Source: Deltaproteobacteria bacterium (GTDB lineage: Bacteria > Desulfobacterota > GWC2-55-46). From it: a DNA stretch of 20,034 bases. Positions 1 through 6,246 of the stretch are shown in pieces; the stretch's first letter is position 1, and every line of letters starts with the position of its first letter. Under the pieces are notes generated by a model that was not told where the DNA came from, searched no databases, and worked only from the letters and a program-made list of their open reading frames with translations. Made by a program: the position numbers and the translations under genes. The stretch is from positions 1 to 20,034 of the forward strand of contig JACRCJ010000075.1 of assembly GCA_016219075.1 (NCBI GenBank). Reading direction: 5' to 3'.

Positions 1-209
1 GAAATGCTCCCCGTTAACACTCCCCCACAGAAGCGCCTACCCTCCGGGAAAGATTCACCCTTTTGAGTTATGTTTGCTTAACAGTTATGTCATCCTCCAA
101 CTGTGTAACAAAAGCGCGGTAAGCAGGCGTACAGTTGCTTGCACTCACCATAAATAATATACAAGGGTGGGCTGCGCCCACCTTAAAAGGCGCCAGGGTC
201 AAGGATTAC

Positions 210-294
210 CCTTCCCGCTTCCCGTTGCATCGGAAGAGCGCAGCCCTCACATCAAGGGAGGGGAGGGGCTGGCGTACGGGTGCTGGCGCACGGC
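210..294. repeat. Repeat module B, copy 1
   Basis: Shares GCTTCCCGTTGCATCGGAAG and ATCAAGGGAGGGGAGGGGCT with 582-677. The second copy has about 11 extra bases between these two blocks. It ends in the joint at 271-294. Confidence 0.85.
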
Positions 295-366
295 TGATTT
301 GAAAGACTACTTTTCAGTCTTGTCTTACAAAAACCCAAGCGGGGCGTACGGGTACCGGCGTACGGC
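279..366. repeat. Repeat module C, copy 1
   Basis: Shares CTTTTCAGTCTTGTCTTACA and flanking sequence with 839-931. It is bounded on both sides by GGCGYACGGC joints. Confidence 0.85.
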
Positions 367-548
367 TAGTTAGATATCCTTATACCCGTCAACGGGCCTG
401 TGCCGGGTCGACTCATTTAAAATTGGACACCGCACGGTGGGGCGCGAGCGGGGAAGAGGCAAGCGCAGCGGTTAAGCGGGCTCTTCTCCGGGGCCGGAGA
501 GGAAGGAAGCGGCCAGAACCCTGCCCCCAGGAAACGCCCGGCAGGGCG
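343..548. repeat. Repeat module A, copy 1
   Basis: About 206 bp that recurs at 1013-1217 with an offset of about 670 bp and a net one-base length difference. It begins with a full joint (GGCGTACGG, GTACC, GGCGTACGG). It contains the shared stretches GACTCATTTAAAATTGGACA and CGCAGCGGTTAAGCGGGCTC. By eye the two copies are well above 80 percent identical. Confidence 0.85.
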
Positions 549-581
549 TAAAAAGCTCTTTGGCAAAGGGCCAGTTTTTCA

Positions 582-677
582 CCCTCCCCGCTTCCCGTTG
601 CATCGGAAGAGCGCAACGGGAGCCCGCCCTCCCATCAAGGGAGGGGAGGGGCTGGCGTACGGGTGCTGGCGCACGGC
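582..677. repeat. Repeat module B, copy 2
   Basis: Second copy of the 210-294 module, ending in the joint at 654-677. Copy 1 is followed by module C, whereas this copy is followed by module D. That change of neighbour shows the shuffling. Confidence 0.85.
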
Positions 678-760
678 GGGCTTGAAGGCGTAACAAATTA
701 CTGTAAAGGCTGCCTGTGGCAAAAGTCCGTTTCAGGAATTGCCCACCGCACGGTGCTGGC
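674..760. repeat. Repeat module D, copy 1
   Basis: Shares the left edge CGGCGGGYTTGAAGGCGTA and the right edge AGGAATTGCC plus CCGCACGGT with 928-1016. The middle is more diverged than in modules A to C. Confidence 0.7.
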
Positions 761-838
761 GTGCGGCGGGTTAAAAGACAATAACGCTTCTCTGAATTTC
801 AGGTTTTGTTTTTCCAAACCCGGCGGGGCGTAGGGTGA

Positions 839-931
839 GGTGCTGGCGCACGGCTGATTTGAAAGACCACTTTTCAGTCTTGTCTTACAAAAACCCGAGC
901 TTGGCGTAGGGTGAGGGTACTGGCGTACGGC
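839..931. repeat. Repeat module C, copy 2
   Basis: Nearly identical to 279-366 over its first 60 bases. The right-hand joint differs: it carries the variant GGCGTAGGGTGAG before GGTACTGGCGTACGGC. Confidence 0.85.
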
Positions 932-1016
932 GGGTTTGAAGGCGTAGCGATTTAGGATAGGGGCCGTTTGCGGCAGTCGGTCAGTTTTAGGAATTGCCGA
1001 CCGCACGGTCCTGGCG
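928..1016. repeat. Repeat module D, copy 2
   Basis: Diverged second copy of 674-760. It is followed directly by a double joint (1013-1036) that opens module A copy 2. Confidence 0.7.
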
Positions 1017-1217
1017 TACGGGTACCGGCGTACGGCTAATTAGATAGCCTTATACCATCCAACGAGCCTGTGCCGGGTAGACTCATTTAAAATTGGACAC
1101 CGCACGGTGGGGCGCGAGCCGGGAGGAAAGTAAGCGCAGCGGTTAAGCGGGCTCTTCTCCGGGGCCGGGGAGGCGGAAAGGCCGGAACCCTGCCCCCGGG
1201 AACCGCCGGGCATGGCG
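1013..1217. repeat. Repeat module A, copy 2
   Basis: Second copy of the module at 343-548, with the same order of shared stretches and the same leading joint. It is followed by a shortened joint at 1214-1234 rather than by module B, so the modules are not arranged as a simple tandem. Confidence 0.85.
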
Positions 1218-1344
1218 GGTGTGTGGCGCACGGCAAATTTAAAAGACAACCTTTAAACTATCAGGGGAAGGGTTCCGCACCTGAACCGGCGGAAGATCGG
1301 ACAAACCCCCGCCGTTAGCGGCCGGGCTCATCTCTGCCGGAAAA

Positions 1345-1379
1345 ACTAAAACCCCCGCTCAGAGAGCGGGGGTTTTAGT
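1345..1379. terminator. Strong bidirectional intrinsic terminator
   Basis: A perfect 16-bp stem (1345-1360 paired with 1364-1379) with a 3-nt loop and a CCCCCGCTC/GAGCGGGGG core. Read on the minus strand it is followed by a T run. It lies 37 bp past the stop of the TPR gene, so it should end that transcript. Confidence 0.9.
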
Positions 1380-1416
1380 AGCATCGGAGGAGGGACCTTA
1401 AAGATCCGCTGAGGTC

Positions 1417-1848
1417 TTAAGCGACCCTGTTGGCAAGGATGCCCAGGAACCTGTTCACGAAATTCTGTCTCGGGAGAAACGCCACCACGGGTCTGCGCCT
1501 GACGCCGAGCACCTTTATTTCCTGTCTGAGGGCGTTGTGAGAACCGTCGTATTTAAGACCTTTCCTGAAGGCCTTGATCGCGACCGACTTCTGACCGTTA
1601 AGAAGGAATATCCTTCCGAGGTTGAGGTAAATATCAGGGTTATAAAACTCCTTTTCCGCGGCCATAAGGCACAACGATATCGCCTTGTCGTAGTTCCCTT
1701 CGACATTGGCGAGACTTACCGCGTAATAAGACATGGCGGTAGGATGCTGGGTGAAGCAGAGGTCGTCGTCAAAGACTTTAAGAGCCTCGAAAAATCTGCC
1801 CTCCCTCGCAAGGCTCATGCCCTTTTCCACCATCTCGTTCAATTCCAT
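1417..1848 (-). CDS. Small tetratricopeptide-repeat protein
   Basis: A 143-residue, probably cytoplasmic protein made almost wholly of helical repeats. Three TPR-like units can be seen at about residues 2-33, 34-68 and 69-102. They carry spaced Ala/Gly/Tyr positions, for example GMSLAREGRFFEALKVFDD and YLNLGRIFLLNGQKSVAIKAF. The C-terminal 35 residues are basic and do not match the repeat. There is no signal peptide or catalytic motif, so a scaffold or adaptor role is inferred. The ATG is well supported by AGGAGG seven bases upstream on the minus strand. It is a single-gene unit: a possible promoter lies at 1951-1956 and a strong terminator follows. The partner protein is unknown. TPR assignment is firm; the specific role is not. 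Confidence 0.8.
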   Translation of the reverse strand: MELNEMVEKGMSLAREGRFFEALKVFDDDLCFTQHPTAMSYYAVSLANVEGNYDKAISLCLMAAEKEFYNPDIYLNLGRIFLLNGQKSVAIKAFRKGLKYDGSHNALRQEIKVLGVRRRPVVAFLPRQNFVNRFLGILANRVA

Positions 1849-1950
1849 ATTCTACCTCCTGCTTGAATTGTTGACCTTTCAGTCCTAATGAGAAAAATGT
1901 TGCAGACCGCTAACCGTGCTCTTTCAGGCAGCTAACCGATCTTTGAGTCC

Positions 1951-1956
1951 ATTATA
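1951..1956 (-). promoter_or_regulatory. Possible -10 box for the TPR gene
   Basis: Read on the minus strand this is a perfect TATAAT about 100 bp upstream of the TPR start codon. No good -35 hexamer sits at the right distance, so the call is tentative. Confidence 0.35.
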
Positions 1957-2071
1957 CAGAGGGGTAGTTTTTTTTAATGTAACCGGAGTCACTGTACGGA
2001 AGATGCGAGGGGGTGAAAAAGGGCTTCGTGGACTGGTAAAATAACAAAAAATGTTCAAATAATCCAAGGCC

Positions 2072-4726
2072 TTACTGGAGCCTCAGGCCGGTCTCGACCA
2101 CAGCGTTCTCGGCCCCGTACTTAACCGACAAGGCCCCGTTTTCCGCCACGATGAATGCCACCTCGACTGGGGAGTCCACGGGCTTCTTAAACTGCAGCGT
2201 TACGGTCTTCAAGGCGTTTAGGGTGACGGTAGCGGGGCTGGCAAGCTCCTGTTTTATAAACTCTATCCCCCCCTCCGTGACCCACCTTCTCGTAAGAAGG
2301 CTTTCGGGGACCTCGAAGAGCTCAAGCGACATCTCGCTCTGGAGATTGAGCTTTCTGGCGGGCCTTATGCTGAAGGTCTTCTCAAGCGGCAGTATCTCCC
2401 CCTTCTCAAGGACTATCGAGTAGGAGTGCGGGACATCCTTGTCGGCGGACGCGTACTTAAGGGCGTAGGCCATCCCCAGGTGCCTGTCCGTTATGTCGCG
2501 CGTGCCGTACAGGGCCGCCCCGAGCCCCACGGCAGTAAGCGGGCTGTGGTCGTATACGAGGTTTTTGTTCCTCAGGTCCGGGAATATGTAGGCGATCTTG
2601 TCCTTGAAGGAGGGTATCTGCGATGAGCCCCCGGTCAAAAGGACCGCCTCGATCCTGTCTTTCCTTACCCCGACCTTCTCGGCCCTCTTGAGCACATACG
2701 ACACCGACCTGTCTATGAACCTGTAGAAGTCGTGCCTGTCGAGGACCTCCTCGAACTCCTCTCTGGTGACCCTGCCGACCTCGCGGCCGTCCCATACGAA
2801 CGGGGCATCCTCTCTCTTCGAGAGCTCTATCTTGATATCCTCGGCAACGGCCAGTAGCCTGTAGGTCTTGTCCTCCGGGAGGCCCGCCCGTTTCGCGAGG
2901 TGTTCGGACAACCAGATGTCTATGTCGCGGCCGCCGAGAATCTGCGACCTCTCGGGCTTGGCCACTATGTGCACCTCGTTGAGGTTGAGCCTCACTATCA
3001 TGGTATTGAGGGTAGACCCTCCGAAGTCCACGACCATTATGACCTTGTCCCTCTCCGAAGCGACCTGGTACCCGACGGCGGCGGCCAGCGGCTCTTCTAT
3101 GAACTCGGTCCTTGTGCCTTTGGCGGTCTTCTCGACTATCCCCTTCATCACATTTCTGTAGTCGGCGTAGCCCACCGGGACCGTGATGTAGAGGACGTCG
3201 GTGATGCTTTTAGGCAGGATGGAGAACCACCCGGCGCCCGATGCCGTAGTCTTTTTGAGGTGCTGGTAGAGTATCCTGAAGAACCTCTCCATCTGCTCTT
3301 TGCCCCTGGGGTTGCCCTCCAGAAGGAGCTGTTTGATGTTTACGCAGGGGTTCTCTTCGGTAACGCACGCCCCGATGGTGTTCGTCTCGGCACTCAGTAT
3401 CGTCGGCACCGTCGAGACCCTGTCGTAGTTCCTTGATATCTCACTCATGGCGACGAAGTCCGGGGCGGCATCCCCTTTCTTCCTCATCACGACGGTATTG
3501 GTCGCCCCGAGGTCGATGGCGACGCATTCGAGCTTCTCGCTCTCTTTCCTGTGTATGTAGTGGCCCTGCTCCTCCGGGAAGAACTCGCTTACGAAGACCG
3601 GCCTTTCGACCTCCCTGCCGTGGAACCTGTCTTTAAGCGTTTCGAGGTGCTCAACGACCTTCTTGACCGCGTTACGGAGGCCCTTTGGCTGGACCCATAC
3701 ATGGGTATACGGTTTGAGCGTCTCGATGAAACGGGTGTCGTTGAGCCTCACGCCGAACTCATTCAGTTCCCTGGCGAGTATGCCCGCATACTTCTCGCGC
3801 GAGAACCTCTTTTTCTTCGACTCCTTTATCCCGAGCTCCTCGGCCGAGAGGATGAAGTCAACGACATCGGTGACCTCTATGTCGTCCATCCACCTCTTCA
3901 CGGTAAAAAACGCGAGCGCCTCAGCCACTATCTCCTGAAGGAGCGGGAAAAAGTCCGTGGTCTTGGGGATGGCCTGGACCATCTCTATTATGGCGTGCTG
4001 CCTGGCGAACGGGTCTTTTAGCTCCCCGGAGGCCTTCGAGGCGTCGATGACCGTCTGCTTGAAGAGGTCGTAGAACTCCTCGGTCTTCGGCAACTCCCCG
4101 GCTATGGCCAGGAGCGCGTACTTCCTGTAGTACGGCTCCGCGATCGTGTTGGCGGCGTCTATCGCCGTCTGTATGGCCTCCCTGTATACGGCGAGGAAGG
4201 GGCCGTCCCTGGGGGCAATCTTGGCGATGCCCAGGAGAGTATATCTCCTGTAAAAGGCGTAATCCGAAGACTTGGGGAGTTCTCTCGCCACGGCCTCAAG
4301 AGAGGGCTTGAAAAATCGCGGCCTGTCGGGAAGGTTCAGTACAAGCCTCCAGGCAAGCACGCGCAGATCGAGGAACTCGCTGGTCCTCGGCAGTTCATTG
4401 GCGAGCCTCAATAGCTCGGTGGTCCTGTGGTGCGCCTCCTCAAGGGAGTCGGCGGCCACGACGGCGGCCTCCATAGCCCTGGCGTAGAGCTGGTGGAAGG
4501 CTGTTGTGAAGGGGACCTCTTTTACGAAGTCGAGCGTGGCTATCCTTTTGTCGGCCGGGTCTTCTATCCTGTCTATGAGCTCGAAGCCGAGCTTGAAGAA
4601 CTCGATGTTGTCAATGGTCTTGGGGATCTGTCTGGCGGCGGTTATTATTATGCCCCTCATGGCAGACTGGTCCGCCGAGGAGCGAAGCGCCAGAAGGGAA
4701 TCCGATAGCTGTTTTACCTTGTTCAT
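2072..4726 (-). CDS. Hsp70-family ATPase with N-terminal helical repeats
   Basis: An 884-residue protein. Residues 1 to about 270 hold roughly eight units of about 40 residues, each closing with a motif like ELPKTxxF (ELPRTSEF at 111, ELPKSSDY at 149, ELPKTEEF at 211, AIPKTTDF at 252). This looks like a HEAT-like alpha-solenoid. Residues about 400-745 form an actin-like Hsp70 nucleotide-binding domain: phosphate-1 loop AIDLGATNTVVM (403), phosphate-2 DFGGSTLN (567) and adenosine loop LLTGGSSQIP (696). The last ~140 residues are beta-rich and could be a short substrate-binding domain, but there is no DnaK-type helical lid or EEVD-like tail. It is not DnaK, which lacks the repeats. The ATG has AAAGGA just upstream. 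It is separated from the operon at 5031-8382 by 304 bp but runs in the same direction, so it may be a functional partner. Its client is unknown. Confidence 0.85.
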   Translation of the reverse strand: MNKVKQLSDSLLALRSSADQSAMRGIIITAARQIPKTIDNIEFFKLGFELIDRIEDPADKRIATLDFVKEVPFTTAFHQLYARAMEAAVVAADSLEEAHHRTTELLRLANELPRTSEFLDLRVLAWRLVLNLPDRPRFFKPSLEAVARELPKSSDYAFYRRYTLLGIAKIAPRDGPFLAVYREAIQTAIDAANTIAEPYYRKYALLAIAGELPKTEEFYDLFKQTVIDASKASGELKDPFARQHAIIEMVQAIPKTTDFFPLLQEIVAEALAFFTVKRWMDDIEVTDVVDFILSAEELGIKESKKKRFSREKYAGILARELNEFGVRLNDTRFIETLKPYTHVWVQPKGLRNAVKKVVEHLETLKDRFHGREVERPVFVSEFFPEEQGHYIHRKESEKLECVAIDLGATNTVVMRKKGDAAPDFVAMSEISRNYDRVSTVPTILSAETNTIGACVTEENPCVNIKQLLLEGNPRGKEQMERFFRILYQHLKKTTASGAGWFSILPKSITDVLYITVPVGYADYRNVMKGIVEKTAKGTRTEFIEEPLAAAVGYQVASERDKVIMVVDFGGSTLNTMIVRLNLNEVHIVAKPERSQILGGRDIDIWLSEHLAKRAGLPEDKTYRLLAVAEDIKIELSKREDAPFVWDGREVGRVTREEFEEVLDRHDFYRFIDRSVSYVLKRAEKVGVRKDRIEAVLLTGGSSQIPSFKDKIAYIFPDLRNKNLVYDHSPLTAVGLGAALYGTRDITDRHLGMAYALKYASADKDVPHSYSIVLEKGEILPLEKTFSIRPARKLNLQSEMSLELFEVPESLLTRRWVTEGGIEFIKQELASPATVTLNALKTVTLQFKKPVDSPVEVAFIVAENGALSVKYGAENAVVETGLRLQ

Positions 4727-5003
4727 GTCCTTTATATTCTTACGGTATTGAAACCCGGGAAGAACGCTCCCCGAAAATTTTATTCCCTCTTAGGGCTTAA
4801 TACCCCTTTAGCTTGCTGCGTTCTGCAAAAGGCCTTTTTGCGCGCTGGTCGCGCGCCTCGGGGCTATTGCTCTTCGCTTGCAATCTCGCTCGCAATAAAT
4901 ACTGAGGCTTGCTCGCTCGCTTTCCTTTAGGCTCGCTACGCAATGGACCTGGTGTTTTGTTAAAAACAATACAAAACATCTAATAACTGGCTTATTTTCA
5001 GAT
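4727..5003. repeat. CGCT-rich low-complexity spacer
   Basis: The gap between the Hsp70-like gene and the radical SAM operon. About 4797-4950 is enriched in GCTCGCT/CGCTTGC words. It contains a perfect GCGCGC-TGGTC-GCGCGC hairpin (4840-4856) and repeated ATTGC/GCAAT pairs. Short ORFs cross it on both strands, but none has a ribosome site or a recognisable protein. The promoter of the Hsp70-like gene should lie in the last 60 bp, where I see no clear sigma-70 pair and no CIRCE element. Confidence 0.5.
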
Positions 5004-5027
5004 ACCCCGGAAGAATTGCTCCGGGGT
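5004..5027 (-). terminator. Hairpin after the radical SAM gene
   Basis: A perfect 8-bp stem, ACCCCGGA paired with TCCGGGGT, with an 8-nt loop, beginning 3 bp beyond the radical SAM stop codon. There is no proper T run behind it on the minus strand, so it is a weak terminator or an RNA-stabilising hairpin. Confidence 0.5.
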
Positions 5028-5030
5028 GGT

Positions 5031-5603
5031 TTATTCGTTAACGGCCTTCGGGGTGACCTTGCCGAACCCGGTCTCCGTGATGACCCCGTCTTTACTTATC
5101 AATATCTCCACCCTGCCGGGCATGTAGAACTCATCCGCCCCGTACCGGCCGGTCAGAAGATGTATCCTCTGGTTTGTCGACCCCCTGGCAAGAAGCGTCG
5201 TCTCTTTTCGTCCTTCCTCATAAGGGCCGTCTATAAGGACATCTATGAGGGACAGACACCCTTTGCGGACTTCGTCCCTTTGAAGCTCCTCGATAGTAAA
5301 CCCGGTGTAGACTACCGTCGAAAGCCCCCTCCCTCTGGCCTCCCTTAGAAGGTCTGATAACCCCTCGGGCTGCATGAAGGGCTCCCCGCCGCTTACGGTT
5401 ATCCCCTCGGCCCCGGGAGTAAGGAACCTCTCGAAGACCTCTTGGGCCGAATAGAGGTCTTTTTTATCGAACGAATGGGTCTCCGGGTTAAAGCACCCAT
5501 CGCAGCCCCTGGCGCAGCCCTGGAAGAATACTACGAGCCTTGCTCCGGGCCCGTTTACGGCCGAAAGGGGTATAACGGCGTGTATGTTTATCTGTTTTTT
5601 CAT
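5031..5603 (-). CDS. NrdG-like radical SAM activase protein
   Basis: A 190-residue, single-domain radical SAM protein. The cluster motif is C30-x3-C34-x2-C37 (GCARGCDGCF) and the SAM-binding SGGEP is at residues 71-75. The N-terminus (INIHAVIPLSAVNGPGARLVVFFQGC) and short length fit the family of anaerobic ribonucleotide reductase / glycyl-radical enzyme activating proteins. It would reduce SAM with its 4Fe-4S cluster to make a 5'-deoxyadenosyl radical. No ribonucleotide reductase or glycyl-radical enzyme lies nearby. It is instead the last gene of an operon with Ycf46-, Ycf35- and DUF2997-like genes, so its substrate may be a product of that operon. It starts 59 bp after the DUF2997-like stop. 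The ribosome site is weak, which may mean low or coupled translation. Family is firm; substrate is unknown. Confidence 0.85.
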   Translation of the reverse strand: MKKQINIHAVIPLSAVNGPGARLVVFFQGCARGCDGCFNPETHSFDKKDLYSAQEVFERFLTPGAEGITVSGGEPFMQPEGLSDLLREARGRGLSTVVYTGFTIEELQRDEVRKGCLSLIDVLIDGPYEEGRKETTLLARGSTNQRIHLLTGRYGADEFYMPGRVEILISKDGVITETGFGKVTPKAVNE

Positions 5604-5662
5604 TGTCAGCCGGTCAAACGCCCTGAAGGCAAAAAAAAGAGGGGACAGCCGGAAAAGAGGTC

Positions 5663-5842
5663 TTATTCGGTCTCTATCTTTACCTTTATCTCCCTGTCTA
5701 ACTCGTCTTTTTCAATGAAGCTCTCGACCTTGCCGAGGTTTTTGGTCAGATGCGCGGCGACCTCTTTACAGTCATTATAGACGCTCGAGTCTATCTCGAC
5801 CTTGCCTTCCCTGGTTATCCTTATCCTTATCTGCCTGTCCAT
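5663..5842 (-). CDS. 59-residue DUF2997-like protein
   Basis: A short gene easily missed by length cut-offs. The ATG at 5842 has AAGGAG six bases upstream on the minus strand and the TAA is at 5663-5665. The protein opens with alternating basic/hydrophobic strands (MDRQIRIRITREGKVEID). A conserved-looking Cys25 and a helix ending in LTKNLGKV follow, and it closes with a charged strand (REIKVKIETE). This strand-helix-strand pattern with one central Cys resembles DUF2997. That family is encoded next to Ycf35 (DUF1257) in cyanobacteria, and the same neighbour is present here. Its function is not known. As a small operon partner of a radical SAM protein and an AAA protease it could be a cofactor, adaptor or modified peptide, which is inference only. 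The family call rests on remembered pattern and context. Confidence 0.72.
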   Translation of the reverse strand: MDRQIRIRITREGKVEIDSSVYNDCKEVAAHLTKNLGKVESFIEKDELDREIKVKIETE

Positions 5843-5896
5843 ATCGGGCTCCTTAAAAGGGGTGTCTTTAACGGGTGCTTTGGGGGCCGGTGAGGA

Positions 5897-6235
5897 TCAG
5901 CCCTTCAGAAGTATCCGTATCTCTCCCTCGGTCTCCGTCTCCGCGGCTATCTCGAAGTCGAGAGGGATATTGTCCTTTATGGACTCGTACGCGTAGAACT
6001 GCTTCAATCTGTTTGAGAACCTGTTCACGACCCTGTTGTCCCCGCCTATCTCGTAGTTCCCGGTCTTCTCTTTCGCGATTGAGAGGATGTCGCCGTCCTG
6101 GTCGACCTCTATCGACTCTTTCCGTTCGTTATGCACGAACTCTTTCAACTCCCCGCGCCTCTTCATCTCCGCCAGGGCGCAAAGGATGTACTTCTTGCTG
6201 GAAAGCTCGGTCTTGATGACGGTGTAGAAAGACAT
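5897..6235 (-). CDS. Ycf35-like DUF1257 protein
   Basis: A 112-residue soluble protein beginning MSFYTVIKTEL. The middle carries the GNYEIGGDNRVVNRF segment, followed by LKQFYAYESI and a final strand GEIRILLKG. Length and order fit DUF1257, which includes the plastid- and cyanobacteria-encoded Ycf35. No catalytic motif is visible and the molecular function of the family is unknown. The ATG has a very strong AAGGAGG site that begins right after the stop of the AAA protease gene 11 bp upstream, so the two are surely co-transcribed and probably translated in comparable amounts. The DUF2997-like gene follows after 54 bp. In photosynthetic organisms Ycf35 and Ycf46 are both conserved. Finding the pair adjacent in a genome with no photosynthesis gene in view argues for a general, non-photosynthetic role. 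Confidence 0.78.
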   Translation of the reverse strand: MSFYTVIKTELSSKKYILCALAEMKRRGELKEFVHNERKESIEVDQDGDILSIAKEKTGNYEIGGDNRVVNRFSNRLKQFYAYESIKDNIPLDFEIAAETETEGEIRILLKG

Positions 6236-6246
6236 CTTACCCCTCC

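Larger units (their letters stand above)
1..1344. repeat. Gene-free mosaic of shuffled repeat modules
   Basis: No ORF here looks like a protein gene. Bases 1-170 show nothing I can name. From about 182 to 1234 the DNA is built from modules that recur in a different order: module A (343-548 and 1013-1217), B (210-294 and 582-677), C (279-366 and 839-931) and D (674-760 and 928-1016). Copies are visibly similar, with scattered substitutions and small indels. Modules meet at a joint made of two GGCGYACGG half-sites, and the joint is usually followed by a TTTGAAAGRC or TTTGAAGGCG stretch. From 1235 to 1344 I see only an unexplained GC-rich stretch leading to the terminator. The short ORFs here run through the repeats in several frames and are probably not translated. 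Function is unknown. It could be a decayed repeat family or a recombination-prone spacer. Confidence 0.8.

Noticed and set aside
698..1006. A 102-codon minus-strand ORF in the repeat mosaic, and shorter ones at 413-616, 472-696 and 1040-1249
   Set aside because: They run across module joints, have no convincing ribosome sites, and their sequence is simply the repeat translated. Other frames of the same modules are equally open.
271..1036. Integron-like cassette array with the joints as attC sites
   Set aside because: Modules carry no genes, the joint lacks the attC core pattern, and there is no integrase in the window.
182..1234. Possible CRISPR array
   Set aside because: The repeated units are long, unequal and themselves recur. 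There are no unique spacers of constant length and no cas genes.
2900..3436. A 178-codon plus-strand ORF inside the Hsp70-like gene, with similar antisense ORFs elsewhere in that gene and in hppA
   Set aside because: Shadows of GC-rich coding DNA. The opposite frame has clear domain motifs.
2072..4726. DnaK
   Set aside because: The ATPase domain is off-type, an N-terminal repeat array is present, the lid and tail are missing, and no GrpE or DnaJ gene is adjacent.
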